Shown here piece by piece: positions 1-13,291 of a stretch of 50,541 nt of DNA. Each line of letters begins with the position of its first letter. Within the stretch, counting starts at the first letter, position 1. Where the stretch lies: the NCBI GenBank assembly GCA_018398765.1, contig JAHBMJ010000313.1, positions 1 through 50,541 on the forward strand, given 5' to 3'. The DNA comes from Chromera velia (taxonomy: Eukaryota; Sar; Chromeraceae). The position numbers and the translations under genes are program-made. The notes below the pieces were generated by a model. That model did no database searches. It was not told the origin of the DNA and worked only from the letters and a program-made list of their open reading frames with translations.

Positions 1-347
1 TGCAAGGAAAGAAAAGTTTCATGTCAATGTTAAATGACAGTAAATGATTTGAAAAGTAAATTTTCTTCAGGACTAGATTTCTTTAAAGTTGAATGCATCT
101 ATAATTTATTTTTTATAAAAATGCACACAAATTAATGTCCAGGGTATGCGCACCTGCACTGATTCCATGCATGCATGCAAACAACACTATCACGCAACAG
201 CTGTCTCCAAGCAACACTTCGCAACAGTACACGCCTTCCAAATCTGAAAGGGTAGCAGAGTGGCAGAGCCCTCTTCCTCCCGCTTTTGTCCCTGTTCTGA
301 GTTCTCTTGCCTTCTGCAACTTTCAGGAGGAAGGAAAGAGAAAGAAG

Positions 348-641
348 ATGTCCAACGGCGACAACGCTGTGTCCCTCCAGGTGAACCTGTACAATCCAAA
401 AGAGATGGGAAGTGCGGACAAAAAGTGGAAAACCGTTACACTGCAGGCAGACCGTTCTGCAGACTGTGAGGCAATCTACGCGAAGATCGAGGAAGAGACG
501 GGCGCGCCCTCAGCCAAGTTATGGATATACGCCCCCGAAGGGAAGGGGGCGGCATTGGAACGGGGGAGGACTCTGAATGACTATGGAGGAGTTTGTGCGA
601 ATGGAGAGACAGTCAGTTTGAAAGCGCTCGTACGCCCCTGA
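348..641 (+). CDS. Small ubiquitin-like (beta-grasp) protein
   Basis: Encodes 97 residues from the ATG at 348 to a TGA. The pattern is ubiquitin-like: an N-terminal strand (KTVTLQ), a helix (AIYAKIEEETGAP), a short strand (KLWIY), then LNDYG followed by GETVSLKALV as the last strand. There is no C-terminal di-glycine, so conjugation to targets is unlikely and a free-standing adaptor or stand-alone domain is more probable. The frame is open upstream to 135, but a good acceptor (ACTTTCAG, 318-325) lies just before the purine-rich leader, suggesting a 5' UTR intron and a start at 348. No specific family (UFM1, URM1, SUMO) was recognised. The beta-grasp call is inferred from strand and helix pattern only. 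Confidence 0.55.
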   Translation: MSNGDNAVSLQVNLYNPKEMGSADKKWKTVTLQADRSADCEAIYAKIEEETGAPSAKLWIYAPEGKGAALERGRTLNDYGGVCANGETVSLKALVRP

Positions 642-894
642 AGTCCACTCCCTCCGCTGCAAGTCGGATCGTGTCTCTTCCGAAGAATTCATTCAGACAG
701 TGTGAGACGCACGCAGGCACGTGCATTCTGACGGAACCCGCGAAATAATATTTTGGTCCCTGAAACGGATGAAAGTGTGCACAGAAGTGCCCGTTTCAAA
801 AGTTTAACATGCGCGCTGGTTGACGCCCCAAGTGTCTAGGTCTTGATTCTGTCTACCTTTGTTGTTGTGTGCTTTTATGTGTGTCTGCGCTTCT

Positions 895-895
895 T

Positions 896-979
<84 letters not shown>

Positions 980-988
980 TCTCTCTCC
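895..988 (+). repeat. (CT)n microsatellite
   Basis: Nearly perfect CT dinucleotide run of about 90 bases with one TG interruption, downstream of the ubiquitin-like gene. It creates long spurious Ser/Leu reading frames on both strands that should not be taken as genes. Confidence 0.95.
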
Positions 989-1496
989 CCCTCCCAACCT
1001 TTCAGTGTGCCTCTTTTTCTTTTCAGACAGGCCGCATGACAGTCTGCAGGCCCACCTGGAAGCTGGCTGTCAGAATCTTCGTGCATCTCTGTACATCTCT
1101 GTTGGTTTTTTCTCTCCGACGCACACTGTCTCTAGTTATTTGTCTGTCAGTCCTGTACCGCGGGCCGGGTCTCTGCTCACGTGTGTTCTTTCTTTTTGTT
1201 TTCTCCGGCAGCCTTATTTCAAAGTTGCCTGGTTTCCCGCTAGATTTCCCGGAAGTCTCTTGATGTTTACATGCCTGTTCCTGCCACTCTGTTAATAGAG
1301 GTCCCGCCTTGGCATGCTATCTCCTTCGCCTGTCTCCCTAGTTTTAAAACTTGATTTTACCTGAATCTGAAAGACTGTGAAAGTTGTTCAATACTTGATT
1401 CAAGATTTTAATCTCGGTTTTACTCGGTTTGAAAATCAAAATTTACTTCAACCCTAGCTTCAATGACTGTTAGATTCACTCTGGGTACTAGTCTGG

Positions 1497-1853
1497 GTAT
1501 GATCTGTAAAGTTATTTTTATAATAAAGTCTGACCACAGACTTTAGACTTTAAAACTTCTTTGGTTTTAAAACTTTAAGAAAAAAAAGTTTAAACATATT
1601 CATCTAGCTCTGGCGATAGATAAACATAGCGGGAAGGCCCTAGGGCAGAACATATCAATTAATCAATCAATCAATCAATCAATCAATTAATCAATCAATC
1701 TGTTATTTAGGATTGTTTAGCCTTTTAAAACATTTTTCAATACAAGAAAAAAAACTTTTCAAATGCGTTTCAAAAGTTATATATATTTTAGAGTCTACAG
1801 ACTCAAACTAGACTTTAAACTTTATTTCACTTTAAAATTTTACAGATCATACA
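1497..1853. repeat. Imperfect inverted repeat, MITE-like
   Basis: GTATGATCTGTAAA at 1497-1510 recurs inverted at 1840-1853. The similarity continues inward for about 45 bases through AATAAAGTCT/AGACTTTA-type sequence. The arms are separated by about 250 AT-rich bases without coding potential, which is the shape of a small non-autonomous DNA element. No target duplication was confirmed. Confidence 0.4.
1657..1700 (+). repeat. (AATC)n tetranucleotide repeat
   Basis: About ten copies of AATC with two AATTAATC variants, inside the MITE-like inverted repeat. Confidence 0.9.
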
Positions 1854-3157
1854 TAGGATTCACTGAAGATACCAAAACACGAATTAAAACACATTTTTAA
1901 TAAGAGTCTGTCAAGAGGTTTAGTTGCTAATGACGCTAGTCTAAGAGTTAACGTTGTATACTATATGATGCTTTTTAATCATATGCTAGCTAATATACAC
2001 TCTGTTACGCTCTGGTAGTACAGTGCAAGTCGAGGCCCGGCAGTGGACCACGGGGCAACCCCTAAGGCACTCCGGAACATAAATCCTTTCCTAGATCCTA
2101 TCCTATCCTAGTAGTTTATATAAAAATCTTCATAAATTTAGGTATAAATTTAACCGTTCTTTCTCTGTATGTATGCACCCATACAACATTCTATTTAAAG
2201 TTGTAAATCGAATCGTAGCAGATCATACATGTGACAGTGTAACATAACATAAATTATACCCACTTGCGATTGTGTCACGTGTTCTTTGTGCCTTGCACGT
2301 CCAGCCGAGAGCTAGGCCAAGAATCAACTTGCTTCTGAATCACTCAATGCAACACCGGCACGTTGCAGCGCTTTTTCAGACAGCCGGGTCGTAGCAAAGC
2401 CAAGCGAAATATTGGACTCATGAATGAGCGATATGCAAGTGCGATAGACACGCAGGCAGAAGAACCAGGCGATCGAAAAATATCCCGTTTTGTCCTCCAC
2501 AAATTCAAGAAACAAAAGAAGGGAAGCAGACCGAGGATGACGTACAGAAAGGACCAAAGAGCATCCACGAATTCTTTCTTTAATGTGCGCACAGATGGAT
2601 GGGATGACGGTGCCTCGCCGCTTCACGAAGCGCCCCCACCCGCTCCCCTCCCCCATCCTCCCTCACATGCAATCAGACATACAGGTCGCTTGTTCATCTA
2701 GTACACCTTTTGCCCCCTTCCTCGCTGCCTCCAACTTCACCTGGCAGGCAGCTAAAGATATGTGAGGTGGAAAGGATACAAAAACCCCCTCTTGTCCGGT
2801 CTGCTGGTTGGTCCTTTTCTCTCAAAAGCGCGTCTATTTGGAAAAAACAGTGAGAGAGGAAGAAGGAGAAGAAAAGGCAGACAAAGGGAGAGAGGTGCCG
2901 ACAAGAGAAGAGCACACTGACAACCACCCTGCTCTTCTGCTTCGGTCGCTCTATCGAGCATCCGTTTCTGATTTTCTCCTCTGCTCGTCAGGTCAGAGAC
3001 ACAAAGAAGAGAGAAGGGAGAAAAGGACCGGGCGAAAGGTCAACGGGAAAAGCAAAAGAGTGAAAGAGCCTTCCTGTCTTCCTCCAAAGATAAACAGAGC
3101 CCCAGGAGAAAAGCAACCGTGTCTTTCCTTTCCTCCTTGCAATTCTGCGTCCCCCTT

Positions 3158-6100
3158 TCACTTCTTTCCCTTGCCTGCTGGTACCCCAGTCGTCGTCTTC
3201 ATCACTTTCTTGAGGAATGAGGCGTTGCCTGTGCCTGCCGCTGCATTCGCTGAGTTGGCAGAAGTGAGGACAGCACGGCCAGAAGGAGCCGCAGCTGTTT
3301 TCTTGGACGCGGCTCTGCACACCGGAAGAGGAACGAGAACAGCAAGGGGGTGGCGGAGAGAGAGAGGAATGCTAACAGCATGTCTACCTTTCATCTGCAG
3401 CCTTCTGGTATCAGATCGAGTCAGCACGGCAAGATATTCATCGAACCTCTGAGGATAATGGGAGAAAAAAAAAAATGTGCAGACTGAGTGAGACCAACAG
3501 AAGAGGAAAAAGGAAAAAGCGAATGGTAGAAACAAAACAGAAATTCAAAACAAAAGTCATGCAGCGAAGGCTTCCCTGTCTCTTCTCCTGTCTGATTGTT
3601 TTCTATCCCGTCCCTTGCAAGTCAAACTCAAGAGTTGAAAGAGAGAAATGTTCATGAATGGAAAAGACCGGAACGGACATGGATGAGATGTTTTTTCCAT
3701 CATACACAGGACAACACAGCAAAAGAAAGTTTGAAAGGAACAGACGGACTCACGTGAGATTGCTGCCTGAAGCAAATTCCTGTCTTGTGAAGCTTCGGCC
3801 TCCGTGCTGCTGTTTCGGTATGTGAACAACTCTCCTCGACTGCTCGGCACTCTCCGTTGCCTTGCCGCCTTCGGTTGGGTCCTCTCGGTCATCCCTTATG
3901 CCGAAAGCGAATCTGCAGCACCACGCATGGGGATGAACAGGGAAAGGGTGGCTGAAACAGAGACGGACCGAAAAGGGACAGAACACAACCCACGTAAAAA
4001 AATGGGAGGAGGTTTGAACAAGAGAGGTTTGAGATCTCAAGACCGACAGGATCAACGAAAAGAGAGCGCGCGGTAGAAAAAAAAACGGGTGTCCAGCTAA
4101 ATTCTCTGTCTGCCTGAATTCCCACTCTCCTCGTGCTAATTCATTCCATGTCATCCTTCCTGCCTACAGACCCCCTCCCACCTCCCTTCTCACCTGGAGG
4201 ACGCATTCCCTCCAACAGCCCCGCCCCCGTCTCCCCGACCTCCCCTCACTTTGTCCAGTCGGAACATAGAGTGACCTCCACGACCGACCCCTCCCTGCAT
4301 GCCGACACACAAACAGAAAGAACAAAGAAGAAAAAAAGGAGAGGGCTCAAACTTCAAGTACCAAACTTGCAAGCACTCAAAAGCCAAAAGAAAAAAAACA
4401 AAAGCGAAAAAGACCCCTTCCAAGGTTTGGAAAAGAGGCCCCCGATCCATGGAGAGAGAGAAAAAGTGAACGAACAAGAAATAACGAAGCTCCAACTCAA
4501 ACTTCAAATCAGAGCAAAACGACCAGCCACCTCAGAAAAGAACGCCTGTAATGCACATGCAAGCTCATACATATTACAGCAGACAGCCTGTCAACTAGAC
4601 GTTGCAAGGGATAAAAGAAGGAAAGAAGAGAGAGAGACGGAAGGCAGACCTTTGAAGGCACAGGGACTCCACTTGTGTTTCCCGCAAGAGGAGGATCAGC
4701 CCCTTCGAGCTGCTGCTGCTGTTGGGGACCCGAGGCCGTCACAGCTGCGAGGGGCCTCCTCTCCTTTCCGCTGCCGTCTCCTTCTCCCTCCACGTCCGTT
4801 ACCCCCTCTCTCTCCTCGTCTCCAAACAGAACCTTCCCTCCCGATCCCTTCTGCTGCTGCTGTCCCGCAGCCTCAACTGGTCCAGGCTTCTCTTTCTTCT
4901 TCTTGGGGTCCACCTGGGATGTAGTTGAAGAATAATTCCGGAGAAAAGAGGCCCCGACAGGCAGCGTTTCGCGATCTTTCTTTGAAATTCCCTCGTATGC
5001 ACTCACAGTCTTCACGCCAAAAAAATTGGCGAAAGCGGAGGCAGTACCTGGGGCCTCACTCTGCTGTAGTGTGGGCGCAGGCTGCTGCTGCTGCTGAGTC
5101 GCAGCCTGAGGAGAGGACCCTTCTTCGTCCTCGTCCATCGGTTCGTCTAGATCCTCGCAGGAGGCACCACCTGTGCGATGGTCCCTTTCTGCTAGGCGGG
5201 GGTCGGCAGGGGTGGAAGTCGCGGTGGAAGCAGCCGAGGCATAGGAAAGGGGGGTATCCACAAAACTAGTACCAAAGTCGAAAGTGACGTTTGACGCTAT
5301 ACGGGCGTTCTTTCTACGTCCCTTGCCTGCCCCTACTTCTTCTCCTTGCTGTCTTTTCCTTTCCTTCTCTTCTTCCTCCCTTTGCGCCTTGAGCTCTTTC
5401 TTCCTTCTCTCCTTCGCCTGCTCTTCCTGCTGGAGGTACTGTTTCGCAGTGACAGCATCCAACTCCCCTCTGGCGGCGATCTGCCGTGCCTGGTTGAAGA
5501 ACCGTTTCTTCACGAGGGTGATCACCTTCTTGGTCATCCCCTTTTGAGTGGAGGTCTTCATGTACCGCTTGAACAGACGGCGGGCGAGACTGCATCCATC
5601 CATCCATCCATTTATACATGCATATATGTTTATTCGTGTACAGCCAGGATTTGTTTTTTTCTTTTCTTTTCTTCTCGGGCTCCAGTCTGACAGCTGTACT
5701 GCTGCGCGTCAAGACAAAAAGCTTGAAGGAAATGAAAAAGGAAAATCATTCGGAACGCTACCATAGGAATACCAATTTTGGGTCCCTAGTGAAGAGCCGG
5801 CACAAACGAGACTTCACGAAATAAGTAAGGAAAATATAAGACGAGGTCTCATCGCAATGTGAGTGAAGCAAATAATATCCAATCGACGGCAGGTATTTAC
5901 GCATGGCAGAAGAGCACGTTCTCCTCATGTATCAGGCAGGAATGGGAAGAAGAAAGTATCGAGCGAAGCTGAGCGTAAAACAGTGCACACCATGAATGCA
6001 TATGATTGCAAAGGACGGACGGAGTGACGAACCGCTTGGCCTCTCTGCTGCGATGCTTCCTCACGGCAGCCTTTTTGTCATCCTCGTCGGCGCCCTGTGG

Positions 6101-9100
6101 AAGGAACAGAAAGAAAAAAAAGCGAAGGCCAGAAACACCAATGTGCGCGGGGATAGCGGAAAAAAAGGCGGGAAAACTGAGACAGACTATATGGTTTCGC
6201 TCCCTCCTTTTTTTCATGGCAACCGGACAGAGAGAGAGACAGAGAGGCAAACTGACGGATTGACCGACGGACGGAAGCAGGCAAAAGATTAAAAACGGAT
6301 CGGCATACAGACTCCCCCCCACACTCCCTCACTCCCTTACTCACATCCTCTCCTGTGCCCATGTCGAGGTCGTCCTCCTCTCCTGCCCTGGCGTCTTCTT
6401 CGTCTTCGAAGTCATCGAACTCGCTGTCGTAAGCGGAGTCCTCTGTAAGGACACAAGCGGACACACACACGGAAGCAATCACAATCGTATACAAATAAAA
6501 GCAAGACCACTCATCCTTTCCTTCTCTCTCTGAATTTGCAACCAAAGTGTCTGGTCTCACCAATGGATGCAGAGACAGGCAGATAGATAGATGAAATGAT
6601 GTTCAGATAGACCAACGCAAAGCGGTGTGCGATACTGCCGAGCCCCCAAAGGAGCCAGCCGACAAGCCAGAGGGAGAAAAAAAAAGAGCGCGCTCCCCAC
6701 TTATGACTGCACACGACTGGCTGACTGGCTGACTGACTGACCGCTTTCTTCCTCTCTCTCTCGTCGTCGTTGTTCCATCCTCCGTTCCCATCTGTTCTTC
6801 CCTCCGTCCTCGTCGTCATCGCTCTCATCGAAGATACCTTCTGCCCGCTTCCACCTCCTCAGACCGCCTGCATGCATGCCTCCATGAAGTCATTTTTCGC
6901 ATCAGGATTTCGGGTTGAAAAAATTGATCAACAGCTTCAGCGGAGAAGAAAGCGAAATCGAGAAAAGAAGGGACGATAAATAGGAAAGGCGTGGAGCAAC
7001 AAACGAATGCAGACGGACACACAAACACTCGCTTTGACACACAGAGAGCAAAAAAAAGGAGCAGAGAGACAGACACGCAAAGCGCAAAAGACCTGAGAAA
7101 GAAGGGCGAGGATCTTCTATTAATATGTTTTCTGTCTCTCTTCGATTTTCTCTCCCGACCATATCTGACGATTTCATCCATTTCCGCATCCATCTTGTCC
7201 AGCCATTCTTGGTGCAGTTTGATCGCCCCTCTCTCGTCACCCTCCACAATGTCCTTCGCAACCTGTTCAGCGTCTGCAATCAGATCCTCCACCTCGTCAT
7301 CCAAATTCTCCTCAGGTTCTTCTTCGTCTTCCGATTCCCCCCTTCCCACCAGCCGCTTCCTCAACAATTTCCTCCCCACATCCACTCCCAAATGGGCCTC
7401 CAGGTCGTCCCCGTCGTCTAGCTCGGCCTCCCTCTCGAGCAAATCCTCTCCGCCCTCTGCCACGGCGGCGTCTGCTGCCTCGCGGTTCCGTTCTCGACGC
7501 CGACTGGATAAGTGGATGCAGTGAATCGTGAAATGAAATCAGAGGACAAGCAATCGAAAAACTGAAAAGAAAGAATATTCAACCCCAGCAAGTCGCATGT
7601 GCGAAAGGTTCTGGTACGCATGAGATCATCTGTCCCGTAGCACGACTTGACAAGAATGTCACAAAGAAATAAGATGCAAGGAATGTCACAAAGAAATAAG
7701 ATGCAAGGAATGTCACAAAGAAATAAGATGCAAGGAAAGCGAATGCCAAAAAAGTGGAAGGGAGGAAAGGGAAAACTGAGAGAACCCCCTCTAGTGCCTA
7801 TAGGGACTGCAGCAAACAGGAAGAGACCTGAAAGAAAGAGGCTGCATGATTAACGAAGAAACAAACAAAGAAAGAAGAGGGAAATGAAGGAGTTTGATTT
7901 CATTTCGTGACTCACCGTTCAGCCTCTCTCTGTTTTTCTTCATTCTGTCTGATTCGTTCAGCGAGTTCCTCAATTTGTCTCCGCTTCAGTGCCTCCGCCG
8001 CCTCCTTTCTCGCCTTCTCTTCCATCTCCCTCTTCTCCTCATCGTCCTCTGTCAACTCAGAGGGATCGGGAAGGTCATCTGCCCCCCTCCCTTCGGAGGA
8101 GGAAGAGGAGTCCGACTCGGAGTCACTCGAAGAAGAGTCAGAGGAGGAGCTGCCTTCTTCAATGTCTGCGTCTGACGCTGCATCGGCATCAGAAGAGGAC
8201 GAAGAAGCGCGACGGAGGCGGCCACCTCTCTTGGTCTTCTTCTTGTTCTTATTCTTCTTTCTCTTCTTCTTTGCACTTCCCTCCTCTGGTCCCTCTCCGT
8301 CTCCTCGTCTCTTCTTTTGTCTCTTCGAACTGTCATCTTCCTCATCATCGTCAATGTCTTCCGCAGCTGCCTTTTTGGCTGCTTGCTTCTTTTGCTTCTT
8401 GTTCTGATTCTCGGAGAGATGAGCGGGTTTGGGGGGCGGAAGAACTTGCTGGAGTTTTTTCGCCTGGGGCTGGGCAGGACGACTGGCCATGGTTTTGAAG
8501 AGGTCACGGATGTCTCTGCCGTCTGAGGCAACTGGCTTGATTACGGTCTTGGCCTTGGGCTTGGGTTTGGGCTGGACGGGGGGGGCCTTGGGCTCCTCCT
8601 CTTGTGGGGGGGCAGATGCGTCGCGGGGTGGTGGGAGGTTTCCGTTCTTCTCTTCTGATGCTGGGGGATTGAAGGGTCCTGGATTGATGTGTTCATTTTC
8701 GTGTGGGGGGGCGTTGGGTTGGTCTCCCTCTTTGTCCTTCTGCTGTTCGGATGGGACAGGGGGGGGGCCTTTGAAGGGAGAAGAGGGAGGCGCCTCCTCG
8801 ACTTCTCCTCTGTCGACGCGCCGGTGCTTCTGTCCTGCGTCTGCGTCGGGGTCCTCAAATCTGAAGGCGAAGGGAGACGCCGGCTTCCTCTTGGCTGATA
8901 GAGGAGGAAGGGGGGAACTCATGGCATCTTGCTGAGAGATGGCATCAAGAGACGGAGGGGGGTTCGTGGGGGATGCTTGGGAAACATGGGGTGACATGTG
9001 TGTCACGTGTGCGTTTGTAGGACTGCCATCCGAGTCATCGAAAGATTCGGGGAAGAAAAGATTCCGTCCCCTCTCCGCCTGCATCCCACCTTCTTTCTCG

Positions 9101-12100
9101 TCTCTCCTGTCCCTTTCCATCTGCTCGTGACGTCTCCTCCAAGCTTCCTGCACCCCTCCTGCTCCTCCAACTGCATTCTGCCCTCTCTCCTTCTCAAAGT
9201 CGGAAGGAGAGGAAGGAGAGGACGCGACCATCCTCTGAATCTTCGTGAACTCATGGACAGACCGCCTGTCGCCTGCCGTTCCTAAGACGCAACTGTCGGC
9301 ATGGCGCAGGCCCCCCTCTGCAGTGCCCCCGCCCGGCGCCCCTCTCTCTCCAGGCTGCCCACCAACAGGCAGAGGTTGGGACTGTGACTGAGACAATTGA
9401 CTCTCAGGCCTGTCCCATATCTGTGTCTGACTGCACGGGGGGGGCATACCCCCTGCATCCCCGCCACTCCCCTGCTGCCTGTCCTTCTCCTTCTCGAAGG
9501 AAGACTCCGACGTTGGTTGGGACTCCATCGCCTCCAGAAAACCCTGGGAGCACAGCTGCGTCTGGGAGCTCTCATCTAGAATGGGGGAGGGAGAACAGAG
9601 AGGAAGGCGGGCAGGGGGGATGCCGGGAGTGGCGGCCATCCTGTCTGACGGCCCCGGAAAGCAGAACTGGGACTGCTTGTGGGGCTCGAACACTACAGAC
9701 GGGGGCGGCACCATCCCGGCCCGTTTGTCAGCCTCGGAAGAGAAAGATGCACCGTCCAATCCATGACTCTTCTTGTTGTCCATCGCCGCGGCGAAGGATG
9801 TGCAGGGGGGCTTGAGGGGAGTCGGTGCTGCTGCTTTGAAGTGTGAGAAGTGGGGGAAAGCGACGGTGTCGAGGACGCTGGGTCGGTCCTGGTCATTCGG
9901 GGGCGGGGGGGGTCGAGGAGTGACAGCGACTCCCATTGAGAATGTGCCACTACTTTCTTCGTGCGGCTGTTTGTCTTCCTTGGACGCATGGGCCGAAGGC
10001 GGGGGCAGGGAGGAAGCGAAGGGGGGGATCTCGGCAGGTGCGTCTGGCTGGTTGGAGCCTTCTGGCTCCTCCATTGGGAGGTCGGGGAAGCGCGGACTGT
10101 TGTCCGCCTGTGGGGGCGCTTCTTCTGTTGATGGCGCTGCCTCTTTCCCTGTCTCTTTTTCCTCCGGCTTTTCTTTCTCAGACTCTGCTGGTTCCTTTGG
10201 CTTCAAGGGCTTTTCAGGGGGTGCGTTGAACTCGGGCACTGGGGGCAACTGACTGACATCTGTCGGAAAAAAGATTCCGGCCGCCGTTGGTTGTCGGGCC
10301 ATTTGCTTGGCTTTGGGTTTGGGCTGCTGCTGCTGGGCCTTGCTGGCACCTGCAGGGGGTAGATTTGTTGCAGCACGGGAGTTGGTGTCAGAGGGTGCGA
10401 CGGGGGGTTTTCCTGCTGCTGTCCCTTGCCTCCGAAGGGGGCCCGCAGGAACTTGTCTGGATGCCTCCCCCTTCCCTTGCCTCGTCTGCTGCTGGTGGGG
10501 ATTCTCTTTGATGAATTCCTGCAGGGAGGTAGAGGCAGAAGCAGAGGACAAAAGGGATTGGGGCAGGTGGCGATCAATGTAACACGTGGAGCGTATCCAT
10601 TGCTTTCTCATGATAGCAACATGTTGTCGATCTTCCGTTGCTCCATCCATCCATTCATTTATTTATTTGGTAGATCCTCCCTCTCTGGCTCTGACAGATC
10701 GGAGAGGCCAAAATTCGTCCGACAGACTCTCTCTTTGGTTTTTTCTTCTTGTCTTGTTGTTTCACCTGATTGACCAAAACGATTCATTCATACACTCAGC
10801 CTCAGTTCACACCGAAGAGAGTGGAACGGAGGCCAATCGGCCTTTTCATTCTTCATTTCTCCCACTCTTTCTCTCAGTGTGCAAGCGAAGAGATGACACC
10901 CACGCACACAACTTTCTCCATCACACGGCGAGGCTCGGAGAGGGGAATTAACTCCCAACTCCCTCCACCCCCATTCTCCCAAAATTGTCCCGACATCCCA
11001 TGCCACTCTTCTGGACTGCCTCACTGCCTGACTTACTGACCGCGAGCCTCCTCCTGTTGATTTCGTCCTGCCTCTGTTTGGCCTCCCTCTCTCTGAGATC
11101 CGTCGACGTGCCTCCAGAGATGTACTGCATGCATGCATGAAGGCAGGAACACACAAACAAACAAACAAACAAAGGAAGGCAAAAGAGATGACAGTCAGTC
11201 ATGAGCAAAGGATGCAATCACCAGTGGTGGAAAGAATCCTCAAAGAATGGAGAGCTGAGGGGAAGAAGGAGAGATGAATTCACCATTTTCAAGAAACTTC
11301 GGCAAGAAGAGGCAATCAAAGAGTGGAAGTAACATGTCAAAGAGGACGCTGGAAGAGGAAAAAGGGAACAAAACAAAACAAAAACGCGTCATGGGAAAGT
11401 TAAACCAAAACCCACGGACTTGCAGTTTGAAGCCAAAGACCACAAATTCCAGACGGCTCTCGACTGCTCGTTTTCCTTTGTGCTTCCACGCTTCTTTCAA
11501 TCGCCACCCCCACCCTCCCTCGATGCATGATCCCCTTAATTGTCCTCAACAGCCCCCCCTCACCCTACAAAGCCTTCTTGACACTACGGCAAAGAAACAA
11601 AACGACTGACCAGACCAAACTCGTCGTCTTCGTCTTCATCACCGAGATCGAACGTCAGCCTGCACGCACGCACACACACACGCACGCATTGGGACACACA
11701 AACATCCTTCTGGACTTCCCATGAGAAAGAGGGAAGGAGCAGGTAGGGGAGCAAGGCGGAAGGGAAAAGGGAAGCGAAGAAGACAGAAAGGATGGCACAA
11801 ACAAGTCAAATAAAAAAGTATCTTGTTGCCTCCAAGCAGAAAAGAAACACGACCAGCTCAAATACAAGCCAGCATCGTGCAGGTCTTCCGAATTACCCCC
11901 CCCTTTATCCTGCAAAACGCAAACCAACGAAACCACCCACCCCCACACATACTGACTGACTGGGGTCCGGTTATTGTTCTGAACATGGACTCCTCTTGAA
12001 GAAAACGGGAGGTCGTCCCTGCACCCATCCATTTTGGCAGTATCCATTTATCCGTCAATGCACAAACATACAGACGCTGTGATTTTTTCTGCTTGATCAG

Positions 12101-13252
12101 TCAATTACAACCTCTCTCTCTGCACACCATTTGTCTTTTGTCCTCTACCCGTATCTCCCTTTCTCTCTCTCTCTCTCTCTCTCTATCCATCTGTGTCTGC
12201 CGCCCGAATTTCCGTGAAGTGACCCACCTGATTTGAAATCGAGTTCTCTCTTTCTCTCTTCCGCTGCCTTCCTTCTCTTCTCCCTCTCCTCCTTCATCCG
12301 ACGACGATCCAGGGCATCCATCCGCCGCTCGTTCCGGACCCCTGCATTCGCATTCATTGAGAGAAGCCGACAGACAGAAGAGACAAAAAACGGAAGGGGG
12401 GGGGAGGGCATGCCATCTTTCGGTGTCTGTTCAGTCCAGTCTGGAGTCCAATAGGCACATGAATATGGGCATGTCATCAGTTGAGTCATGGGGCGTCGCT
12501 AAAGACAAACGCACACTCATCAAAAGAACAAACGCATTGAAAAGACCATCACCACAGTAAGAGAGGCCCGAAAACGAAGCAAAACATTGGAAACGGTGGC
12601 CAGTCTTGAAATGAGAAAGGCGAAATGGGGGAACCAAAGAAATATACAGAGACGGCACAAAGAAACACGCGTGGAATGTATGACGAAGCACACATCTCTG
12701 ATTCACTCTTTCACTCACTCCTTCCCCCCCTTACTAACAAACTCACTTTCGTCTTCACTGTCGTAGATGTCATCCTCTTCCTCGTCCCCTCCAAACTCAC
12801 TGTCCGACCCCCCACCGTCGAAAAGGGCCTCCCCCCCCCCTTCCCCCCCGCCTTTGGCTGGAGCAGAAGCAGAGGAATCCCCAGCAGATGATTGCTTTTG
12901 AAGACTCTCCCCGTCTGCCTGCCTCTCCACCCCTCCGGGAGCACACGCTGAAGAAGCGTCTCCATTCGAATCGAATGAGGGGAACGAGGGATCCTGTTTG
13001 TCCTGCTGCTGCGAGGGTGCAGCGTCGGCAGAAGCGGAAGAAGCAGGCTGATCTTGTGGGGGCATCCGTGAAGTCTCCTTCTTCTCCTTTTGCCTTTTCT
13101 CCTTTTCCCGCTCTCTCTTCTCCTTCTCCTGCTTCTCTGCCGCCTTCAGCTTCCTCGTGTCCGCCCAGTTGATCTGCCACGTGCGCATCGGACCGTCGAG
13201 GTCGTCTTCGTACGGGTCGTCTTCTGATCGGTCGCCTGCAGATGGACGCACG

Positions 13253-13291
<39 letters not shown>

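Larger units (their letters stand above)
642..3157. other. Gene-poor interval, AT-rich in the middle
   Basis: No supportable gene was seen. It holds the CT repeat (895-988), an AATC tetranucleotide run (1657-1700), an imperfect inverted repeat (1497-1853) and, from about 2300, purine/pyrimidine-biased sequence that may include the 3' UTR of the minus-strand claspin-like gene. Base composition falls sharply between about 1340 and 2270 compared with neighbouring GC-rich exons, as expected for decayed mobile DNA. Confidence 0.6.

Noticed and set aside
843-1295. Open frames through the CT repeat on both strands
   Set aside because: They are Ser/Leu or Arg/Glu runs made by the microsatellite, without protein-like flanks.
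2020-2090. GC-rich patch in AT-rich DNA resembling a tRNA or SINE head
   Set aside because: No cloverleaf, A-box/B-box pair or anticodon arm could be built.
2324-2701. Overlapping open frames on both strands at 2.3-2.7 kb
   Set aside because: Neither shows a recognisable domain or consistent composition, and no good splice partners were found.
3750-3918. Candidate claspin-like exon with a CAC|GTGAGT donor
   Set aside because: Neighbouring exons already join in phase without it, and its own phase matches neither side.
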